Below, piece after piece: positions 1 through 6,054 of a DNA stretch of 6,573 nucleotides. The position numbers and the translations under genes are program-made. Source of the DNA: Bacillota bacterium (GTDB taxonomy: Bacteria > Bacillota > Bacilli > Bacillales > Bacillaceae_J); assembly GCA_023457235.1 (NCBI GenBank), contig JAEWMK010000038.1:1-6573 (forward strand), written 5' to 3'. How positions within the stretch are numbered: the first letter of the stretch is position 1; every line of letters starts with the position of its first letter. The notes beneath the pieces are model-generated. The model ran no database searches and was not told the DNA's origin. It saw only the letters and a program-made list of their open reading frames with translations.

Positions 1-14
1 TTGGCTATATGGGT

Positions 15-137
15 TTACACGACCACGCCTTTACTTCTCATAACTTTACCCGTCAGTCTCCCAATCAAAAGCTCACTGTATTTTTCAAGAAAGGCCTCGA
101 ACTGAGAGGCAAATGGTTTGATCTCTATTGATACCAC
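15..137 (-). CDS. possible small hypothetical ORF overlapping the end of the siderophore reductase gene
   Basis: I do not recognise this frame. With the GTG at 135-137 it encodes 40 residues, beginning VSIEIKPFASQFEAFLEK and ending GKVMRSKGVVV before a TAA at 15-17. An in-frame ATG at 162-164 would give 49 residues. The GTG has an AAGGA-like site six bases upstream and lies inside the last codons of the reductase gene, an overlap of 13 bp that would suit translational coupling as a last operon gene. The predicted peptide is rich in E, K, L and F, plausibly an amphipathic helix followed by a basic tail, and looks more protein-like than the antisense reading. Against it: it is short, the opposite strand is also open here (from about position 9), and I know no family match. 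It does not resemble the Fur-regulated basic proteins FbpA or FbpB as I remember them. Confidence 0.33.
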   Translation of the reverse strand: MVSIEIKPFASQFEAFLEKYSELLIGRLTGKVMRSKGVVV

Positions 138-889
138 CCTCCATCCTTCGAGAGATGAGCACATGGACATGTTTTACAGCACTTAGAGCTACCTTCGAGC
201 TGATAGGTGAAGCAGCAGGTTTTTCGCATTCTGACATCTTCGCCCCATTGTTCCATGAACACCTTCTTTCCATAATATTTTTGCAGCGAATTCCCCTTAT
301 ATCCGCCAAATTGAGATTCATCCGCTTCAAAAATTATGTAGTTAAAGTCTTCGAAGGCTTGTTTATTATTATTCTTTAATTCTGTTTCATACAGCCAGAA
401 TAAATACACAGCAATATTTTCCCATAAAATCAGTTTGGAAATCCCAAATGTTTTTTCCAGCTTGGCGATGATCGGAGATATATTTTTTGCAAAAAGATCC
501 TTGATGACCTCTTGCCGCCATTCGGCACGACCTTGGCTACTCAAATCCAATTCCTCTGCGGTTAAATCCTTTAGATCAACGAACGGAAGCCAGCTCTTGC
601 CCTGCTCTGGCGCTTCCATGTCTATCATATCCAGTTTGACATTGACTTTTTTATTCCAGGCAGACATCGCATATAAAGCGATAACTGCCACAAAAGCATA
701 TCTTTTCATAAAAATGGAAGCTGCCACTTTTTCTGAAGGGGCTCCAATCACCTTAGAGAGATTCGTCATGAATTCTTTTAGAAAAATTTCATCCTTTAAA
801 TCGGCAACCCTAAAAGCATGCTTCAATCCGGGATTCAATCTATATTTTTGTAGTACATGTACTTCTTTTTCCGTCAAAGATTTAACCAT
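125..889 (-). CDS. FhuF-like (2Fe-2S) ferric siderophore reductase
   Basis: This 254-residue cytoplasmic protein resembles the FhuF / IucA-IucC C-terminal-domain family, which reduces ferric hydroxamates after import so that iron is released. FchR of Bacillus halodurans is a characterised relative. The body is helical, with LWENIAVYLFW near residues 155-165, and the family's C-terminal cysteine cluster is at 225-243: C225, C226, C237, C238, C241, C243. The classic spacing is CC-x10-C-x2-C. Here CC-x10-C237 is kept, but the next cysteine is x3 away, unless C238 is the third ligand (CC-x11-C-x2-C). The ATG at 887-889 overlaps the ATPase stop by 8 bp (ATGGTTAA), with an AGGGCGG site nine bases upstream, so translation is probably coupled. 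It is co-transcribed with the transporter. Family assignment is good. The exact substrate is inferred from the neighbours. Confidence 0.86.
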   Translation of the reverse strand: MVKSLTEKEVHVLQKYRLNPGLKHAFRVADLKDEIFLKEFMTNLSKVIGAPSEKVAASIFMKRYAFVAVIALYAMSAWNKKVNVKLDMIDMEAPEQGKSWLPFVDLKDLTAEELDLSSQGRAEWRQEVIKDLFAKNISPIIAKLEKTFGISKLILWENIAVYLFWLYETELKNNNKQAFEDFNYIIFEADESQFGGYKGNSLQKYYGKKVFMEQWGEDVRMRKTCCFTYQLEGSSKCCKTCPCAHLSKDGGWYQ

Positions 890-1703
890 GAGTAGCTGCC
901 GCCCTATTTAAAATATATCTGCCTTTGCCGTAAGGGATGCACAGTGGCGTTCCAAACAAAGGGTCCATTGTCACTTCACAGTCCATGTCAAAGACCGTTT
1001 TCACAAGACTGCGATTTATGACGTACTCCGGCTTCCCCTGGGCAAAAACACTCTGTTCCTTGATGGCCACAATATTATGGGCATAACGGCAAGCGAGGTT
1101 TAGATCGTGAAGGACCATAACCACCGTTCGCTTTTTCTTTTCGTTTAATTCAAAAAGTAAATCGAGGATTTCGATCTGATGGGTCATGTCTAAATAAGTT
1201 GTCGGCTCATCTAATAAAATGATATCGGTATCCTGAGCTAAGGTCATGGCTATCCAGGCACGCTGGCGCTGACCGCCGGAAAGAGAATCAACCGTTCTTT
1301 CCTTTAAGTCCTCGAGACGTGTCGCCTTCAAGGCATTGTTTACCTTTTTCTCATCCTCTTCTGACCATTGGCGGATCCAAGATTGATAAGGATAGCGTCC
1401 TTGTTTAACAAGTTGCATAACTGTTAAGCCTTCCGGTGCAGACGATGATTGAGGCAGAATCGCCATTTTTTTAGCAATTTCCTTGGTAGAAAGCTTAGCT
1501 ATTGCATTGCCCTCAAGGATAACCGAACCGGATTTGGGCTTCAGCAGACGGGCGATAGTACGAAGAAGCGTTGATTTTCCGCAACCATTCGCTCCAATAA
1601 ATACGGTAATCTCACCCTTTGGAATTATTAAATCCAGCTCATTAATAATTAGAGTTTCCCCATAGGAAATCGATAATTTTTTCGTCTCAATCGCTCTCGT
1701 CAT
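882..1703 (-). CDS. iron-siderophore ABC transporter ATP-binding protein (FecE/FhuC type)
   Basis: This is the ATPase subunit that drives ferric siderophore import through the two permeases just upstream. From the chosen start the protein has 273 residues, the usual length for the family. It shows Walker A GANGCGKST at 37-45, the Q-loop Gln85 (ILPQ), signature LSGGQRQR at 141-148, Walker B IILLDEP at 161-167 with catalytic Glu166, a D-loop TYLD, and the switch His199 (LHD). The frame is open upstream to a TTG at 1779-1781, but I place the start at the ATG 1701-1703. It has an AAAGGAG site nine bases upstream, and the product then begins like its family (MTRAIETKKLSISYG). A 145-bp gap separates it from the permease gene, and its stop overlaps the reductase start. 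The closest functional parallel in B. subtilis is YusV, which there is encoded apart from the permeases. Confidence 0.94.
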   Translation of the reverse strand: MTRAIETKKLSISYGETLIINELDLIIPKGEITVFIGANGCGKSTLLRTIARLLKPKSGSVILEGNAIAKLSTKEIAKKMAILPQSSSAPEGLTVMQLVKQGRYPYQSWIRQWSEEDEKKVNNALKATRLEDLKERTVDSLSGGQRQRAWIAMTLAQDTDIILLDEPTTYLDMTHQIEILDLLFELNEKKKRTVVMVLHDLNLACRYAHNIVAIKEQSVFAQGKPEYVINRSLVKTVFDMDCEVTMDPLFGTPLCIPYGKGRYILNRAAATHG

Positions 1704-1848
1704 CTTTGCCAGCTCCTTTATTAATTTCATAGGTTCAAATAAAGCTATTGATTTGCCCACCAGATACTTCGCTTTCGGCAAGCTTTACCCTGTACCCCCG
1801 CGGTAGGCTGCGTCCCATACGCTACTTAACTAACACTCAATCATTTAT
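1704..1848 (-). other. 145-bp intra-operon gap between permease and ATPase genes
   Basis: This is the only sizeable gap in the leftward gene set. It holds the ATPase ribosome binding site near its lower end and a GC-rich patch around 1792-1816 containing CCGCGG, with an imperfect stem-loop potential (CCTACC against GGTA-C-AGG with a bulge). There is no clear T-run after it, so it is not a convincing terminator, and I see no Fur box or good -35/-10 pair. A 27-codon frame (1735-1818, starting MGRSLPRGYRVK) runs through it without a clear ribosome binding site. Whether the ATPase and reductase genes are read from the upstream promoter or from one of their own cannot be settled from sequence. Confidence 0.4.
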
Positions 1849-2904
1849 TTAAGCATTTCTTGTTTTAAAAAGCAGATAGATAAAGTAGGGCGCTCCGATT
1901 CCTGCAGTGAATACACCGGCAGGCACCTCTAGGGGTGAAAATAAGGTTCTGCCGATTAAGTCTGCAAGCATCACGAGAATGCCCCCGATTAACGCGGATG
2001 TTGGAAGTAGAGCTTCGAACGATGAACCTACCAGTCGTCTTGCCATATGTGGCGCCATCAGCCCAACAAAGCCAATCGCACCGGCAAAAGCAACTGAAAT
2101 TCCAATTAAAGCCGTACTTAACATTAATAAAAGAAAGCGATGTCTTTGAACTTTATCGCCAAGCCCGGTTGCAATTTCATCACCAAGCTCCTGAATATTA
2201 AGCATCCTGGCTGCAGCAATGGCGATAATAAAGAAAACAACTGCCCATGGGACAAGAATCGCAACGTTTTTCCAATTAGATCCATAGACCGTTCCCGTGA
2301 TCCAAATATTCGCCTGGCTCGCCTGATAGACCGGACCCGTAACCATTAATAGTGTCGTTAATGCCTGCATAAGAGCGGAAATTCCGATTCCGATTAACAC
2401 GAGGCGGATCGGGGACACTCCATTTTTCCAAGCAAGAAAATAAACCAAGAAACCAACCAGAGCAGCCCCAATAAATGCAGCTAATGGCAGCCATGCAATG
2501 CTGACCGTTAAAGAATGGTTTTTATCACTAAAGATGGACAAGAAACCGACGACTGCGACAGCCGCACCGCCGGTAATCCCCAATACATCAGGAGAGGCTA
2601 GCGGGTTTCGGATCATTCCCTGCAAAATGCCTCCGGCAACCGCTAGCGAGATGCCGACCATTAAAGCAACGATAATTCTCGGCAGGCGGAAAGAAGTAAT
2701 AACCAACGTCTCCATCTCTGGGCCTGAACCAAATAGAACTTTAACTACCGTAAGCGGGTCAATCTTCATTTCTCCTGAACCAGTGCTTATAACAAAAACA
2801 GCAAATGTGATGATGGCTAAAATCGTATAAATAAGGGTAGCTTTACGGTCAATTAATAAAGACAACTTGCCGTTAAATAGACGGAATTTTTTGTATTTAC
2901 TCAT
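1849..2904 (-). CDS. yfhA: iron-siderophore ABC transporter permease (FecCD/BtuC family, YfhA-like)
   Basis: This 351-residue integral membrane protein is one half of the heterodimeric permease that passes ferric siderophore across the cytoplasmic membrane. A basic N-terminus (about 1-22) precedes the first membrane helix, and the rest is a run of hydrophobic segments as expected for a ten-helix FecCD protein. Family motifs seen are RNPLASPDVLG at 99-109, the cytoplasmic LNIQELGDEIATGLG at 235-249 that contacts the ATPase in BtuC-type transporters, and GAIGFVGLMAPHMARR at 275-290. The ATG shares the tetranucleotide ATGA with the stop of the preceding permease gene, implying coupled translation. 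An AGGGGG site lies about a dozen bases upstream. The yfhA symbol rests on similarity and on the divergent yfiY context. Other FecD/FhuG-type names are possible. Confidence 0.93.
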   Translation of the reverse strand: MSKYKKFRLFNGKLSLLIDRKATLIYTILAIITFAVFVISTGSGEMKIDPLTVVKVLFGSGPEMETLVITSFRLPRIIVALMVGISLAVAGGILQGMIRNPLASPDVLGITGGAAVAVVGFLSIFSDKNHSLTVSIAWLPLAAFIGAALVGFLVYFLAWKNGVSPIRLVLIGIGISALMQALTTLLMVTGPVYQASQANIWITGTVYGSNWKNVAILVPWAVVFFIIAIAAARMLNIQELGDEIATGLGDKVQRHRFLLLMLSTALIGISVAFAGAIGFVGLMAPHMARRLVGSSFEALLPTSALIGGILVMLADLIGRTLFSPLEVPAGVFTAGIGAPYFIYLLFKTRNA

Positions 2905-3905
2905 CGTGCATTGAGCCCCCTTCTTGCGATATAAATAAAGAATGGAGTTCCAATGATGGCTGTCATGACCCCGACAGGGATTTCTGAGGGCATTAATATA
3001 TATCTTGCGGCAATATCCGCCGCTAATAATAAAATCGCCCCTAGTACTCCAGCCATTGGTATGACCCAGCGGTGGTCAATTCCCACGATCGATCTTGTAA
3101 TATGCGGGACTACAATTCCGACAAAGCCAATTGGCCCTGCAACAGCAACGGAAGCTCCAGCTAATAAAATGACAAATAAGCCGTTGGCAATTTTTACAAA
3201 GCCGGTATTTAAACCTAATCCCCTAGCTACATCTTCCCCCATCGCAAAAATATTCATTTTTCTAGATAATAAAATCGCGCCAAGCCAGCCAATACCCATA
3301 TAAGGAAGAACTGAAACGAGCGTCTCAAGTTTTCTACCTGAAATAGATCCTGCCAGCCAAAACAAAACCTGGTCAAGGAGTGCTTCATCGAGAACTAACA
3401 GCCCTTGGGTAAAGGAAGCAAACATCGCGGAGATCGCTGCTCCAGCCAGGGTTAGCTTCATCGGTGTCAGTCCCTCGCGGCCAAAGGAACCGATGGCATA
3501 GACGCTGATGGCGGCGACGGCTGCACCCAGGAACGCAAGAGAGTTAAACCCCTGCATATTACTGAAGGAAAATACGGTCATTGCAACGACTACTGCAAAG
3601 CCGGCTCCTGCATTAATACCAAAAATTCCAGGAGAAGCTAACGGGTTTTTCGTTAACGTCTGCATGAGAACCCCGGCAATCGCTAAGCTTGCTCCCACCG
3701 CTGCAGCGATTAATGCCCTCGGGATTCTTACTGTTTGAATAATAATATGTTTATTTGAGCCATTAAAATGGATGAAAGAATCGATGGCTGTCCTCCAGCT
3801 CGTATCTGTATAGCCAAAAACAACACTGGCACACATAAAGCCAAGCATCAAAAAGATGGCAGCCAGCAATCCCAGCCATTTAATAGAAGTCCTTTTTAGC
3901 AACAT
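2901..3905 (-). CDS. yfiZ: iron-siderophore ABC transporter permease (FecCD/BtuC family, YfiZ-like)
   Basis: This is the first gene of the leftward operon, a 334-residue multi-pass membrane protein that would pair with the next permease. Family motifs are clear: NPLASPGIFGINAGAG beginning at residue 87, the ATPase-facing loop MNIFAMGEDVARGLG at 217-231, and GPIGFVGIVVPH at 257-268 followed by R271. Its N-terminal hydrophobic helix (about 10-31) starts almost at once, unlike the longer basic leader of its partner. The ATG at 3903-3905 is preceded by a GAAGGG site ten bases upstream. The upstream DNA holds a Fur box between the -35 and -10 elements of the likely promoter, so expression should rise under iron starvation. 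In B. subtilis the equivalent yfiZ is likewise divergent from yfiY. Confidence 0.93.
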   Translation of the reverse strand: MLLKRTSIKWLGLLAAIFLMLGFMCASVVFGYTDTSWRTAIDSFIHFNGSNKHIIIQTVRIPRALIAAAVGASLAIAGVLMQTLTKNPLASPGIFGINAGAGFAVVVAMTVFSFSNMQGFNSLAFLGAAVAAISVYAIGSFGREGLTPMKLTLAGAAISAMFASFTQGLLVLDEALLDQVLFWLAGSISGRKLETLVSVLPYMGIGWLGAILLSRKMNIFAMGEDVARGLGLNTGFVKIANGLFVILLAGASVAVAGPIGFVGIVVPHITRSIVGIDHRWVIPMAGVLGAILLLAADIAARYILMPSEIPVGVMTAIIGTPFFIYIARRGLNAR

Positions 3906-3939
3906 CTTTTGAAAACCCTTCTGTTTTTTTTATATTTTA

Positions 3940-3969
3940 AGTCTATCTCCAATTGATAATGACTGTCAA
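3940..3969 (-). promoter_or_regulatory. probable SigA promoter for the leftward permease operon
   Basis: Read leftward, TTGACA (3964-3969, perfect -35) and TAGACT (3940-3945, 4 of 6 to the -10 consensus) are separated by 18 bp. The element lies about 35 bp upstream of the permease start. The 15-bp Fur box at 3954-3968 covers most of the spacer and overlaps the -35, which fits iron-dependent repression. This is assigned by pattern only. Confidence 0.55.
3954..3968. promoter_or_regulatory. Fur box 1 (7-1-7)
   Basis: TGATAATGACTGTCA matches the Bacillus Fur consensus TGATAATnATTATCA with a perfect left half and 5 of 7 in the right half. It sits between the -35 and -10 of the leftward promoter and begins exactly 22 bp from the start of box 2. 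Confidence 0.7.
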
Positions 3970-3975
3970 TGAGTT

Positions 3976-3990
3976 TGATAATCATTTTCA
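3976..3990. promoter_or_regulatory. Fur box 2 (7-1-7)
   Basis: TGATAATCATTTTCA matches TGATAATnATTATCA with one mismatch. It lies between the two divergent promoters, upstream of both -35 elements, so Fur bound here could extend occupancy toward either side. Confidence 0.85.
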
Positions 3991-3999
3991 ATAAATATA

Positions 4000-4029
4000 T
4001 TGACACAGGTATACTGGTCATTTTATGAT
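4000..4029 (+). promoter_or_regulatory. probable SigA promoter for the binding-protein gene
   Basis: TTGACA (4000-4005, perfect) is followed after 18 bp by TATGAT (4024-4029, one mismatch to TATAAT). Transcription would start near 4036, giving a leader of about 50 bases that begins just before Fur box 3. A second -10-like TATACT at 4010-4015 lacks a good -35 and is less likely. Confidence 0.6.
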
Positions 4030-4040
4030 AAGGATGTCAT

Positions 4041-4055
4041 TGAAAATGATTATCA
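4041..4055. promoter_or_regulatory. Fur box 3 (7-1-7)
   Basis: TGAAAATGATTATCA has one mismatch to the Fur consensus and a perfect right half. It lies just downstream of the probable start point of the rightward transcript, so bound Fur would block initiation or early elongation of the binding-protein gene. Confidence 0.87.
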
Positions 4056-4086
4056 TTTACGATTAGTCAAGGGGGCTACATAACAG

Positions 4087-5076
4087 ATGAAAGCTTTAAA
4101 AACATTTATGACCCTTCTCTCCGCGATGGCTGTATTTATACTAGCGGCTTGCAGCGGCGGCACAGAGGAAAAAACTACTGAGAAGGTAGAGCCAAAAACA
4201 ACAGAAGAAAAACCGTATACAGTTGAGCACGCAATGGGCTCCACTGAAATCAAAGGCACACCTATAAAGGTTGTCATTCTTACAAACGAAGGTACAGAAG
4301 CATTGTTGGCTTTAGGTGTAAAGCCAGTTGGTGCAGTTCAATCTTGGCTCGGTGATCCTTGGTATGAACATATTAGCAAGGACATGGAAGGCGTTAAAGT
4401 CGTTGGAACTGAGAGTGAAGTTAACGTTGAGAAGATTGCTACATTGAAGCCTGATTTAATTATCGGAAACAAGCTTCGTCAAGAAAAAGTATACAATCAG
4501 CTAAGCGCAATTGCACCTACAGTTTTCTCTGAAACATTACGCGGCGATTGGAAAGAAAACTTTAAGTTGTACGCAAAAGCGTTAAATCTTGAAGAAAAAG
4601 GTAATGAAATATTAGGTAATTACGATAAACACATTGCCGAAGTAAAAGAAAAGCTAGGCGACAAACTGAACAATGAAGTTTCTGTTATCCGCTTTATGGC
4701 TGGCAAATCCCGTATTTATTACACTGATTCATTCTCAGGAGTTATTTTCAATGAATTAGGCTTCAAGCGTGCTGTTCAGCAGGAAGAGTTGTTCACTCCG
4801 GACAATAAGCTGGGCAATTTAGCTGTTGAGGTTGGTAAAGAGGTAACTCCGAAGATGGATGGAGATTACCTATTCTACTTCACTTATGCTCCGCAGGGTG
4901 ATCAGGCAGCATTGGATACAGCGAAGGAATGGACAAATGACCCGCTATGGCAAAATCTAAATGCGGTTAAAAGCGGTAACGCTTTTGAAGTAAGTGACGC
5001 TATTTGGAACACTGCCGGTGGCGTACTTGCGGCAAACTTGATGCTGGATGATTTAGAAAAATTGTTGACTAAGTAA
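4087..5076 (+). CDS. yfiY: iron-hydroxamate siderophore-binding lipoprotein (YfiY-like)
   Basis: This 329-residue class III solute-binding protein captures ferric siderophore outside the membrane and delivers it to the divergent permease pair. The signal peptide is basic then hydrophobic (residues 1-21) and ends in lipobox LAAC, with Cys22 as the lipidated residue. A T/E/K-rich flexible linker follows (about 23-43). The mature part has the TroA/FepB-like layout: an N-lobe with ILTNEGTEALLALGVKPVGA, a helix-leading segment LKPDLIIGNK, and a C-lobe that ends NTAGGVLAANLMLDDLEKLL. The ATG has an AAGGGGG site (4069-4075) eleven bases upstream. In B. subtilis YfiY serves schizokinen and arthrobactin. 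I infer the same hydroxamate class here, supported by the adjacent FhuF-like reductase, but the ligand is not proven. Confidence 0.94.
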   Translation: MKALKTFMTLLSAMAVFILAACSGGTEEKTTEKVEPKTTEEKPYTVEHAMGSTEIKGTPIKVVILTNEGTEALLALGVKPVGAVQSWLGDPWYEHISKDMEGVKVVGTESEVNVEKIATLKPDLIIGNKLRQEKVYNQLSAIAPTVFSETLRGDWKENFKLYAKALNLEEKGNEILGNYDKHIAEVKEKLGDKLNNEVSVIRFMAGKSRIYYTDSFSGVIFNELGFKRAVQQEELFTPDNKLGNLAVEVGKEVTPKMDGDYLFYFTYAPQGDQAALDTAKEWTNDPLWQNLNAVKSGNAFEVSDAIWNTAGGVLAANLMLDDLEKLLTK

Positions 5077-5110
5077 TTTTTGAAAAACCTACTTAAGGCT
5101 GATATATAAA

Positions 5111-5153
5111 GGAAAAAGCGAGGCTGCCATAACCTCGCTTTTTCTGCTTTTTT
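5111..5153 (+). terminator. strong intrinsic terminator after the binding-protein gene
   Basis: AAAAAGCGAGG (5113-5123) pairs perfectly with CCTCGCTTTTT (5133-5143), extended by a G-C pair (5112/5144) and a G-U pair. The loop is nine bases and a T-rich tail (TGCTTTTTT) follows. It lies 36 bp after the stop codon. The A-rich left arm gives a T-run on the other strand, so it may also stop leftward transcripts. Confidence 0.9.
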
Positions 5154-5183
5154 GGATAGTTGTTTTGGGGCTCCGCCGAATTC

Positions 5184-5384
5184 TTAACGCTTTCCGTCCT
5201 TTCTAGCAAAATCAACTGCTTCCGCCATTGCTTTTTCAAATGTTTCCGATTCCCATAGCCCAAGCTGTGTATTGCTGTCCGTTTGTTTAGTCTTACTCCA
5301 GAATATGGCCCGTTTGTTGAACAAAGCTAAAACATTTTCCTCAACTAACACTTCAGTTAATACTAGAACAGGAAATAATCCAGA
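5184..5384 (-). pseudogene. small leftward frame, probably a 3' gene remnant
   Basis: A leftward frame of 66 codons is open from an upstream TAA (5385-5387) to a TAA at 5184-5186. It contains FNKRAIFWSKTKQTDSNTQ and ends ESETFEKAMAEAVDFARKDGKR minus a few residues of lead-in. The C-terminal part has a credible protein composition with an amphipathic helix and a basic end. The frame has no ATG or well-placed ribosome binding site near its 5' end; the only candidate is a GTG near residue 12. I read it as the 3' end of a decayed gene, or possibly a very small gene with a weak start. Its 5' half contains the 28-bp repeat shared with 6055-6082. I do not recognise the family. Confidence 0.38.
5308..5335. 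repeat. 28-bp dispersed direct repeat, copy 1
   Basis: This matches 6055-6082 in 26 of 28 positions, in the same orientation. The core is the interrupted palindrome TTGTT-G-AACAA (5314-5324), followed by the conserved AGCTAAAACAT. Both copies encode a VLALFN-like stretch on the minus strand, which may be coincidence or shared ancestry. Confidence 0.7.
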
Positions 5385-5414
5385 TTAGATAAAGTTATAC
5401 TTCATACGCTTGTC

Positions 5415-5891
5415 TTATTCCTCCATGTCAATTTTGGTCTTCGTTTTGAGAAGTGCCTTCATAACCCTTTCCGATTTTTTAGGTTCCTCATCACTAACCA
5501 TATCGTTAAGTGTTGCAGGGATCACTTGCCAAGATACTCCGAACTTATCTTTCAACCATCCACAAACTTGCGCTTTTTCGTCCCCACCATCAGAGAGTTT
5601 TTCCCAATAATAGTCTAGTTCTTCCTGTGTCTCACAATTAACAATAAACGATATCGCTTCTGTAAATCTATACTTTGGACCACCATTTAAGGCCACATGT
5701 TTTTGACCTTCCAATTCAAATTCAACAGTCATTACGGCTCCTTCTGAACTACTTTCATGCTTTTCATTTCCATAGCGAGTTACTCTACTTATCACTGAAT
5801 TATTAAAGATGGAGGTATAAAACTTTGCTGCTTCTTCTGCTTCATTATCAAACCATAAATTTGTGGTAATTTTTTGTATTTTATTTTGCAC
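5415..5891 (-). CDS. VOC-superfamily protein (PhnB / 3-dmu-9_3-mt-like)
   Basis: This small cytoplasmic protein of 158 residues belongs to the PhnB-like branch of the vicinal oxygen chelate fold, often annotated as 3-demethylubiquinone-9 3-methyltransferase although no methyltransferase activity is established for most members. Family signatures seen are KITTNLWFDNEAEEAAKFY near the N-terminus, LNGGPKYRF in the middle, and EELDYYWEKLSDGG followed by CGWLKDKFGVSWQVIP. The frame is open to an ATG at 5928-5930, but I choose the GTG at 5889-5891. An AGGAG (5900-5904) lies eight bases upstream, and the protein then begins a few residues before the conserved KITTNLWFD, as is usual. It appears to be a single gene and is not part of the siderophore locus. 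A 17-bp palindrome lies 57 bp upstream. Its substrate is unknown. Confidence 0.88.
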   Translation of the reverse strand: MQNKIQKITTNLWFDNEAEEAAKFYTSIFNNSVISRVTRYGNEKHESSSEGAVMTVEFELEGQKHVALNGGPKYRFTEAISFIVNCETQEELDYYWEKLSDGGDEKAQVCGWLKDKFGVSWQVIPATLNDMVSDEEPKKSERVMKALLKTKTKIDMEE

Positions 5892-5947
5892 ATTTTCTAC
5901 TCCTATACAATTAGTTTTACCTTGAAACATCTTGCATTAATCTGCTC

Positions 5948-5964
5948 CAATACTTTAAGTATTG
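5948..5964. promoter_or_regulatory. perfect 17-bp palindrome, candidate operator
   Basis: CAATACTT-T-AAGTATTG is an exact 8-1-8 inverted repeat located 57-73 bp before the VOC start codon, a typical place for a repressor operator. The loop of one base and lack of a T-run argue against a terminator. The regulator is unknown and none is encoded in the window. Confidence 0.45.
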
Positions 5965-6054
5965 CATTCCACAATCTTTTCTATTTAGATATTTAGGCGC
6001 TGCATCACAATCCGGATCAAAATTGCAAAATGAGCGTCAATCCCAAAGAATGGC

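Larger units (their letters stand above)
5154..5414. other. gene-poor spacer with one reading-frame remnant
   Basis: Between the terminator and the VOC gene I see no full-length gene of known family. The stretch holds a leftward open frame ending at 5184 and the first copy of a 28-bp repeat (5308-5335). No terminator is evident immediately downstream of the VOC gene, so a leftward VOC transcript would run into this frame. Confidence 0.6.

Noticed and set aside
1..124. Plus-strand 40-codon frame from about position 9
   Set aside because: It is open but has no ribosome binding site in view, and the opposite-strand frame has the better composition and context. Neither is certain.
435..911. 158-codon plus-strand open frame antisense to the reductase gene
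   Set aside because: It mirrors the minus-strand gene, which has a family match, a cysteine cluster and a coupled start. The plus product has no recognisable features.
1704..1781. N-terminal extension of the ATPase from a TTG at 1781
   Set aside because: The ATG at 1703 has a strong AAAGGAG site at good spacing, and the family normally begins about 10 residues before the A-loop tyrosine.
2498..3738. Several plus-strand open frames opposite the permease genes
   Set aside because: They are antisense shadows of two clear FecCD permeases; their predicted products are low-complexity A/T/P/I-rich sequences without family features.
4026..4040. A fourth Fur-like site, TGATAAGGATGTCAT
   Set aside because: Only the left half fits (6 of 7). 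The right half matches poorly at 7-1-7 spacing, so I do not call it a Fur box.
5892..5930. Upstream ATG start for the VOC gene at 5928-5930
   Set aside because: It adds 13 residues not typical of the family and lacks a good ribosome binding site, while the GTG at 5891 has AGGAG eight bases upstream.
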